Assembly (NCBI GenBank): GCA_029216955.1
Contig: JANAVB010006997.1
Span: 62,001 to 126,000, forward strand
Direction of reading: 5' to 3'
Source: Iris pallida
Lineage: Eukaryota; Streptophyta; Magnoliopsida; Asparagales; Iridaceae
Length of the DNA stretch: 64,000 bases
Below the pieces are notes generated by a model. That model did no database searches, was not told where the DNA came from, and saw only the letters and a program-made list of their open reading frames with translations. How positions within the stretch are numbered: position 1 is the first letter of the stretch; each line of letters begins with the position of its first letter. Shown here piece after piece: positions 59,371 through 64,000 of this stretch. Both the position numbers and the translations under genes were made by a program.

Positions 59371-60153
59371 ATGGCGGGAACTGCATCTTAGGACTCCCTC
59401 AACGTCAAGGCCACAGAGAAGATCCCGGCTGCTACAGCGTTATCCCCTCACCCAATTTTTGTCCCGAAAAAGCATGGAGAAGAAGATGGTGGTTCCATGG
59501 TTGATCTGACGAAGGAACGATGCCGAAGGAAGCGCACACCGGTCCAACCCCTCACGACGAGAGCATTATCGACAAGGAGATTAGTCTTCGACAGAATCGC
59601 TTTCCCTTCAGGTAAACCTTCGACAGACTCTTAATACTACTCGCCCGCAGGAGGTAGTAGGAAAAGATCCCAGGTGGCTCGCGCTTCGTACAACAAGCGT
59701 GCGGCACCAGCGGCAGACCAGAGGCCCGTGTTGACAATAACACGTGCAGCCGACGGAAAGCTATATAAGATTGGCTCTCGCGCTCCGATGCCTCAACCAG
59801 TCGAGTCTCCCTTCCACCGGAGTGCCCCTGTACGTAAGCCAAGCCAGGGGATACGTCTCACGGAGAGGGAGCCACGCGAGCAGCGTCTCCACAGGAGCGA
59901 CAGGAGGCTTTCTCGCCAGACTCGCTCTAACCGTGCTTACATTCAGCTTCCCTGTATGTACAATGGGAGTGCTACGATAGAAAATCCAACCCTCTCCCAA
60001 GCGGAAGAGGAATCTGTGGTACAAGACGTGCCTAAATCAAGGCACTCTTGTACCCAGATTACCATCAACTGCCGTTGTCAGCAGACGGCTCCGCCATCGC
60101 CAAGAAGACGCTTCGTCTTCCAAAGACTCTACTCCACGCCGACTCCACGCTAG
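59371..60153 (+). pseudogene. Leader/N-terminal gag ORFs of the Tat-like element
   Basis: Open stretches between the primer site and gag: MAGTAS (59,371) ended by a stop, then further open sequence with MVDLTKERCRRKRTP, and at 59,674-60,153 a basic, serine/arginine/proline-rich stretch of 159 codons. No known domain is visible. They may be decayed pieces of a long gag N-terminus or a separate small ORF before gag. Confidence 0.4.
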
Positions 60154-60396
60154 AGGCCTAACCGGGGGTCGATGAGCCATAGAGAAGACAAGCCCCGCAT
60201 CGCCACATGCTACATGGCACAGGGTTCTAGAGCTTTCAAGAAGCCCTTCCAAAATTCTCCCATATCGGTTGCTAAATCGAAGAGAAGGCCAGAGAACAGT
60301 AAAGCTAAGGTACCCGATGCAGGTGTGTTCCAAGGCACTCGTTCTAAATCTACATTGGGTGCCTTGTCAAAAACTGGGGGTAGCTAGCCTCCTACC

Positions 60397-62162
60397 ATGC
60401 ACGACAACCCTGTGTACCAATCTGACGAGACGCAATACGACACGGATGTCTCCATTGGCGCAGCCAGTCACCAGACCGGGGGTAGCAACCATACTGAGTC
60501 TGAAGAAGATCACAATCTTACGGTATATCCTCAGGGCTGCGAGACTCAGGCATCTGAGCCAGAAAGTGAAGGATCCACGGCTCCCTCGAGTCACCCTCAC
60601 ACTCGATCTGTGTTCATGGCCGACGGCAATGAGGAAGACAACAACGAATCTCTCAGGCGTATTGAAGTCCTCGAGACGAAGTTGGATACGCTGACGGATA
60701 CCATGAAGACCCTGTCCTCAGTCATCATCAACCTCAAGAGTAGCATGGCCCTCGCTGCCTCTACACCTGTGCGTGATCCGCAACCAATAACGAATCCAGC
60801 AGGTTGCCTACTGCCAATCAGGCAGGACCATCCTCGTCTACTCCATCGGCTACAGGCTCCGCAATGTCGGTCGAGATACAGCAGACCATCAAGGGGCTGT
60901 ATGCTCGTCATGATGCCAAGAAGAAGCAAGCGACGCTCCGAAAGATGGCGATTCGATAGCCATACCCTGTCGAATGGGACAACGTCGTCTATCCTCCCAA
61001 ATACAATCTGCATACGCTTACACCTTATGAAAGGAAGGGGTCTCACCGACAATACTTGAGGTACTTTGCCTCAGTAACGGGGCACCTGCCAAAAGATGAT
61101 GCCCTCTTGTCCAACATATTCATAGGAGCCATATAGGGGGTAGCCTACGAGTAGTTATGCAGTCTTCCGAACGACTGCATCTCGTCATTTGAAGACCTGA
61201 AGACTCGGTTCATGGACCGATTCTACGAAGAAGGCATGGATATGACCATGTTGGCCCTCATGGAAATTGTCCAGAGGAAGAAAAAGCCTGTCCGTGCATA
61301 CATCGAGCGCTTCTGCCAGGCAGCCCTAAGAATACCACTCGGCATGCCCGAACCCAAGCTTATGGACTTCTACCGCAAGAACATGTTGCCCGCTATAAAA
61401 TTATGGCATAGTGCTTCCTTCACGGAGTAGACGCCTTTCATTACAGAGGCGGATGCCGCACAAAGGAAAGCCCAGGATGCACAGCTCCTGGGGCTACACT
61501 TTCCTGTGTCCGAAGACAAGGGGAGACGCTCGTACAGCAACAACCCTAAAGACGGAAAAGGTAAGCAAGCTATGACCATCAACATCTCTAAAGGTTCAGC
61601 AGCTGCGAACCCCAAGTCTGCGGAACCGCAGAGGTCGAGGGAGACTTACTCCTTCAGTGACGAGGATACGCTGGAGCTCTTTGAGATGCTTATGAAGAGT
61701 GGTAAACTGTCCATCCTGCCACCCAGGCATCATAATGAAGTAGGAAAGGTGGACCATCCCAAGTACTGCCATTATCATCAGTACGTCCATCACTCGACAC
61801 AGGACTACTATGTGTTGAAGGGGCAAATTCAGTGCCTCATTAATGCCAATGTTATATCGTTGGATTACGGAGAGAAGACCGTCACGGCCAACATGGTTAC
61901 TCTCCAGTTCGGGAGTTTTCCAGCCACAGAGGTACAAGATGGCATCATCCCTATTCCAAAGGCGATGATGGAAATAGTCAACCTTCCGCCACCACGGGAC
62001 AACACTCAAGGGCTCGTCCCGTTCTCCACACCTCAAGGCGAAGTCATGTGGATACATCCTGACTTAGTTCCCAACATGATGACATCTACGACCCTTTCTG
62101 CCAAAGGGAAGAGAAGCTTAAGGCATGATGTATGGTCTCGACGTCAACCGACGATACTTTAG
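60397..62162 (+). pseudogene. gag relic of the Tat-like element
   Basis: An acidic N-terminal part (60,397-60,760) with a heptad-like LRRIEVLETKLDTLTDTM is followed, after a frame change near 60,800, by Retrotrans_gag. Its landmarks are PPKYNLHTLTPYERKG near 61,000, FIGAI*GVAYE*L near 61,120 (two stops, the second at a usual Trp), and LKTRFMDRFYEEG at 61,197-61,235. QRKKKPVRAYIERF and LGMPEPKLMDF complete the capsid. After a stop at 61,428 the frame runs on to 62,162, with KYCHYHQYVHHSTQDYYVLK, a C-x2-H-type motif usual at this place in Tat gag proteins. It would form particles; it is broken. Confidence 0.85.
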
Positions 62163-62169
62163 TGACCAT

Positions 62170-62960
62170 CCGCTCGGCACAGAGGCAAAACGAGAGACAG
62201 GCTCCAGACCAGGAGGAGTCTCCCCCAAATACTCCCTTTGTCCCAGATATATCAGGAGCAGGTACACCTCAGATCCCTGAGGCACCAGAGGCGGGTCCAT
62301 CCCGGGCCCCTACCGTGAACAAACAGAAACAGAAGGAGGTTCGCTTCGACAAACCTCTCAGAAAGGATCCGGCAATCGGGCCTATCAAGCCCTACAACTT
62401 CGATATTTTAGCACAGCTGGCTAATACTCCGGCTAGATTGTCACTTTTCGAGCTCCTCTGTCTAAGGAGACCCAAGATGCGCTCAGTGAAGCTTTACAGA
62501 ACGCTGAGTCCTTTCTCACCCAGGTTCAGCCACCGAAAGTGGATCCCGCAGCTTGCCCACATTGCCACAGCGTGGTCAAAGTGATTTCTAGTATCACTTT
62601 CACCCGGCAAGACATGTTGCTAAAGAATAACCGGCACAACCGCCCCCTGTACTATACGGGGTATATCGGTGCCATTAAGGTCGATCACATCGACATCGAC
62701 CCAGGTTCCTCTTTGAGCATTATCCCAAGAAGTCTGCTTCAAACTCTAGGGGTTCCGATGCATCGGTAGACAGCCTCTAACACAACAATGAGTGGCTTCA
62801 ACACGGGAAAGAGCGAGCCCTTGGGTAAAATCCGTATGAAATATCAGATCAGCGACCTTCACACTGAAGTGACTTGCTATGTCATTGATGCAGACATAAA
62901 TTATAACATGCTGCTAGGGTGACCATGGATCCATGAGTATATGATTGTCCCTCCTACCCT
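62170..62960 (+). pseudogene. Protease region of the Tat-like element
   Basis: Linker with TPQIPEAPEAGPSRAP near 62,260 and FDIL.QLANTPARLSLFELL near 62,400. After a frame change comes the aspartic protease: CPHCHSVVKV near 62,550, ITFTRQDMLLKNNRHNRPLY at 62,588-62,647, then GYIGAIKVDHIDIDPGSSLS with the active-site region DPG at about 62,695-62,705 and IIPRSLLQTLG. A stop follows MHR at 62,767, and a second lies in NMLLG*PWIHEYMIVPPTLHQ near 62,915. DPG/DGG in place of DTG is common in this lineage. Confidence 0.85.
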
Positions 62961-63911
62961 ACATCAGTGTATGAAATATATGGCCAGTGACGGGGCTATC
63001 AAAACTGAGTTCGCTGATATCGACCCGTTTCGAGAACTTGAAGCCTACTGTACGGATGCTGATCTGCACAAGTCAGTCCCCTGGGATGACGACAGTAATG
63101 ATGCGGACGACGAGGCAGAGACAGGTTCAGAAATTGCAGCAGTGGCCGAAGAACCTTTAAAGGTTCGACTAAAAGGGAGGCCTCACAAGGTGTCAGCGCT
63201 TCTTGTTAAGATTCGGGACAAAGCTCCACCTTTGCCTCCAGTGATGATGGAAGATGGTCAGGAGCCAATACGAATGAAGTTACCCCGGAGGTCCCCAAGG
63301 CCGGCCATGAAGGCACAGGAGCATCCGACCACCATTTCCTTGATGGTCAAGCTGAAAGGGAGGCGTCCTTCTTCTCCTCCGGCGGCAGCTTTAGTCCTCA
63401 CTGATGAAGAGCTAGAAGATTACGTCTGCACTGATACAGAGCCCCACTCTTTCGACGACGTAATTCTTCGAAACAAGATATCCCACTTCATCAACAGAAA
63501 GTTATCATCGAATTACTCTGGCGCGTGCTGGAATACCAAGTATTTTCTGGACAATTCTTTATGTAAACTACAGACGCAAGTGACAACTACCAACCACGTG
63601 AGCCGAGTTGTTCCTGTCCGAGGTGCCTACTTTGTAGTATCAGCCAGGAAAAAGAAGAGGAACCCATCATATTCGATCGATTGGAGCATCTGCAGCGAAT
63701 AACTTCTGAAGACCTAGACCTTGACAGCAGCAAAATACAGTTCTATCGCTACACGGCACAGGCCAAGAACCTTATCCAGAAGATGGGCTACGACCTGAAT
63801 AACAACAGGGGGCTCAATTATAGAAAAGGCCGGCGTCTTCCCTTACGAATTCACGCTCCAAAGGGAAAAGCCAAAAACTACTTCCAACGTACTCGTCGAG
63901 GGCTGGGGTAA
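62941..63911 (+). pseudogene. Post-protease linker with G-patch-like segment
   Basis: An acidic, proline- and arginine-rich linker of about 250 codons (62,941-63,702), then a frame change and AQAKNLIQKMGYDLNNNRGL and KGRRLPLRIHAPKGKAKNY at about 63,755-63,880. The MGYD..GLN and RRGLG pattern resembles the G-patch-like segment found between protease and reverse transcriptase in some plant gypsy polyproteins. Reverse transcriptase is expected beyond the window. Confidence 0.6.
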
Positions 63912-64000
63912 GTTACACCTACGACCACCTCAGAAGATCCAGAAGAAGAAGTCATGAGGCACACATACTCTTTTGCCTCCTCAACTTGGGACTCCGATAC

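Larger units (their letters stand above)
58474..64000 (+). mobile_element. Tat/Ogre-like gypsy element, runs off the right edge
   Basis: LTR tail, primer site at 59,148, gag, protease and later domains on the plus strand. The pattern of gag, the HNRPLYYTGYI/DPGSS protease and the primer site fit the Tat/Ogre branch of Ty3/gypsy. The LTR tail appears twice (ending 58,519 and 59,144) around an inverted internal fragment. All coding parts carry stops or frameshifts. The left LTR part is 39,001-40,763. Confidence 0.85.

Noticed and set aside
59674..60153. Possible host SR-type protein
   Set aside because: Position between a Tat-type primer site and gag, and no splicing-factor domain, make an element ORF more likely.

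Overview
This window looks like repeat-dense heterochromatin of a flowering plant, probably a eudicot with a large genome. The evidence is the content itself: Ty3/gypsy-type and Ty1/copia (Sirevirus-like) LTR retrotransposons nested inside each other, PIF/Harbinger- and Mutator-type MITEs, AT microsatellites, and minisatellites. I found no intact host gene, rRNA, tRNA or CRISPR array. Every recognisable protein-coding stretch is a retrotransposon relic broken by stops, frameshifts or insertions. The species cannot be named from this sequence.

Layout. 1-8,995: possible organelle-like DNA; a minus-strand gypsy pol relic (RNase H end, integrase, C-terminal domain); a truncated minus-strand non-coding LTR element (3' LTR start 2,521-3,881, internal 3,882-6,800, 5' LTR end 6,801-7,750); a T-rich minisatellite; a copia RNase H scrap. 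8,996-11,584: a diverged LTR fragment of the same LTR family and unassigned AT-rich DNA. 11,585-38,681: an old host element, rich in CAGTCC, split by two large insertions. 13,621-26,821 is a 13.2-kb gag-only element with target duplication GTATC. It carries a solo LTR (duplication TGTCC) inside a gag zinc knuckle and a MITE in its 5' LTR. 28,342-37,796 is a 9.5-kb element with ~4-kb LTRs, only 1.35 kb of non-coding interior, and a Mutator-type foldback MITE in its 3' LTR.

38,682-64,000: an LTR-like start, then a Tat/Ogre-like gypsy element whose LTR was hit by a 17.7-kb Sirevirus (40,764-58,468, duplication ATACG). The Sirevirus pol is split between integrase and reverse transcriptase by an 8.6-kb non-coding gypsy-type element (44,740-53,374, duplication AAGAG). 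That element in turn holds a 1.26-kb segment flanked by 27-bp direct repeats. The Tat-like element continues past the right edge with PBS, gag, protease and following domains on the plus strand, preceded by an inverted copy of its own gag/protease region.

Functionally, nothing here appears autonomous. Three of the four large elements (3,882-6,800, 28,342-37,796 and 44,740-53,374 interiors) show no coding capacity, and the fourth kept only a broken gag. All would have needed proteins supplied by relatives. I do not see a new cellular system. The observations most worth checking are a promoter-like cassette in front of the Sirevirus downstream ORF, the triple-zinc-knuckle gag-only element whose pol position is occupied by a 19-bp array, a phase-preserving intron-like insertion in a gypsy integrase, a hairpin-forming inverted Tat fragment, and a TGCGCA array in a solo LTR.
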